The notes beneath the pieces were generated by a model. That model did not search any database. It saw nothing but the letters and a program-made list of their open reading frames with translations, and was not told the origin of the DNA. From Crenothrix polyspora (GTDB lineage: Bacteria > Pseudomonadota > Gammaproteobacteria > Methylococcales > Methylomonadaceae), in the NCBI GenBank assembly GCA_945903675.1, contig CAMDOP010000174.1:1-6899 (forward strand): DNA of 6,899 nt, given 5' to 3'. Of this stretch, positions 6,535 to 6,899 are shown one piece after another (position 1 is the first letter of the stretch; the number at the start of each line of letters is the position of its first letter). The translations under genes were made by a program, and so were the position numbers.

Positions 6535-6746
6535 ATGTTTGCCAATACAACAGTTAGCGTTACAGAATTAAAGAAGCTGATGAAAGTCCTATAGCTATTC
6601 TTAGCCATAACAGACCCCAGTCTTATCTATTGCCTGCTGCATACTATCAAAGTCTATTAGCAAAACTTGAAGATTTAGAGGATAAGCAACTAGTCATGGA
6701 ACGAGCAAATGGACCATTTATCGAACTCAGTATAAATGACCTATAA
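6535..6746 (+). pseudogene. Phd/YefM-family (StbD-like) antitoxin, frameshifted by an internal deletion
   Basis: Remnant of a type II antitoxin that would bind and neutralise the RelE toxin encoded just after it and repress the operon. The ATG frame gives MFANTTVSVTELKK and then runs into TAG at 6592-6594 after 19 codons. The remaining 55 codons lie in another frame from about 6579: DESPIAILSHNRPQSYLLPA, a helical middle (LLAKLEDLED), and an end PFIELSINDL typical of StbD-like antitoxins, stopping at 6744-6746. In the family the LKK is followed by about six to eight residues, usually with NP, before the EADESPIAIL-type segment. Those residues are missing here, which means a deletion of about 19-25 bases not divisible by three. 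The 3' end overlaps the toxin ATG by 11 bases, as in intact pairs. The ribosome site is weak. A sequencing error could explain a one-base shift but not the missing residues. Confidence 0.85.
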
Positions 6747-6897
6747 ACTGAGATTTCATAAACTGGCATTAATTGAATGGCATAAGTTAGACGGTAGCAT
6801 AAAGTCCCAGTTTAAAAAGAAACTTGCAGAACGTTTAGAGCCGCCTAGGGTAAAGTCATCAGCGCTTTCCGGAATGAAGGATTGCTACAAAATATAA
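6736..6897 (+). pseudogene. RelE/ParE-family (StbE-like) toxin with a premature stop
   Basis: Remnant of an mRNA interferase toxin of the RelE superfamily, which in intact form cuts mRNA on the ribosome. The frame begins MTYKLRFHKLALIEWHKLDG and continues through QFKKKLAERLEPPRVKSSAL to SGMKDCYKI, all typical of the first half of StbE/RelE proteins. It then stops at TAA (6895-6897) after 53 residues, where the family of about 85-95 residues goes on with a Lys-Leu-Arg stretch and the catalytic C-terminal part. A single A-to-T change of an AAA lysine codon would create this stop. The window ends two bases later, so whether the rest of the gene follows cannot be seen. The ATG lies inside the last codons of the antitoxin, the usual coupling. 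Without the C-terminal strands and the catalytic Arg/Tyr residues it should be inactive. Confidence 0.8.
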
Positions 6898-6899
6898 CT

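Noticed and set aside
6402..6608. Minus-strand 68-codon hydrophobic frame
   Set aside because: Runs antisense to the antitoxin 5' end and its promoter; the plus-strand antitoxin is clearly recognisable, so this is a shadow despite looking like a membrane peptide.

Overview
The window reads as chromosomal DNA of a gammaproteobacterium with moderately low G+C. The gene set and the order holA-lptE-leuS, divergent from a ybeL-type zinc-ribbon gene, match the arrangement known from Escherichia coli (holA, lptE/rlpB, leuS, ybeL). The protein sequences are clearly gammaproteobacterial but not enterobacterial; a Methylococcales-like or Legionella/Coxiella-like lineage is only a guess.

Layout. Positions 1-3203, minus strand: an apparent operon leuS -> lptE -> holA, with holA running off the left edge. 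It combines leucyl-tRNA synthetase, the outer-membrane LPS-assembly lipoprotein LptE and the DNA polymerase III delta subunit. Positions 3204-3285 are a short divergent intergenic region. Positions 3286-4607, plus strand: a ybeL-type zinc-ribbon gene, then an orphan ParA-type ATPase with its own well-formed promoter, whose -35 box overlaps the ybeL stop codon. Positions 4608-4763 are non-coding and hold a compact element of two perfect hairpins enclosed by an outer inverted repeat, followed by a repeat-like tail. Positions 4764-6329: lnt, apolipoprotein N-acyltransferase, with a complete Glu-Lys-Cys catalytic set.

Positions 6330-6899 form an AT-rich, decayed accessory segment: a 47-codon unidentified reading frame, a good promoter candidate inside it, and a toxin-antitoxin pair of the Phd/YefM (StbD-like) + RelE (StbE-like) type. 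Both members are damaged: the antitoxin has lost about 20 bases with a frameshift, and the toxin has a nonsense codon where the family continues.

Functional ties: lptE and lnt both serve the cell envelope. Lnt completes the acylation of lipoproteins, and LptE is a lipoprotein that would be its substrate. I do not see a new multi-gene system. The most interesting items are the doubly broken toxin-antitoxin module, the double-hairpin intergenic element, and the orphan ParA placed between ybeL and lnt.
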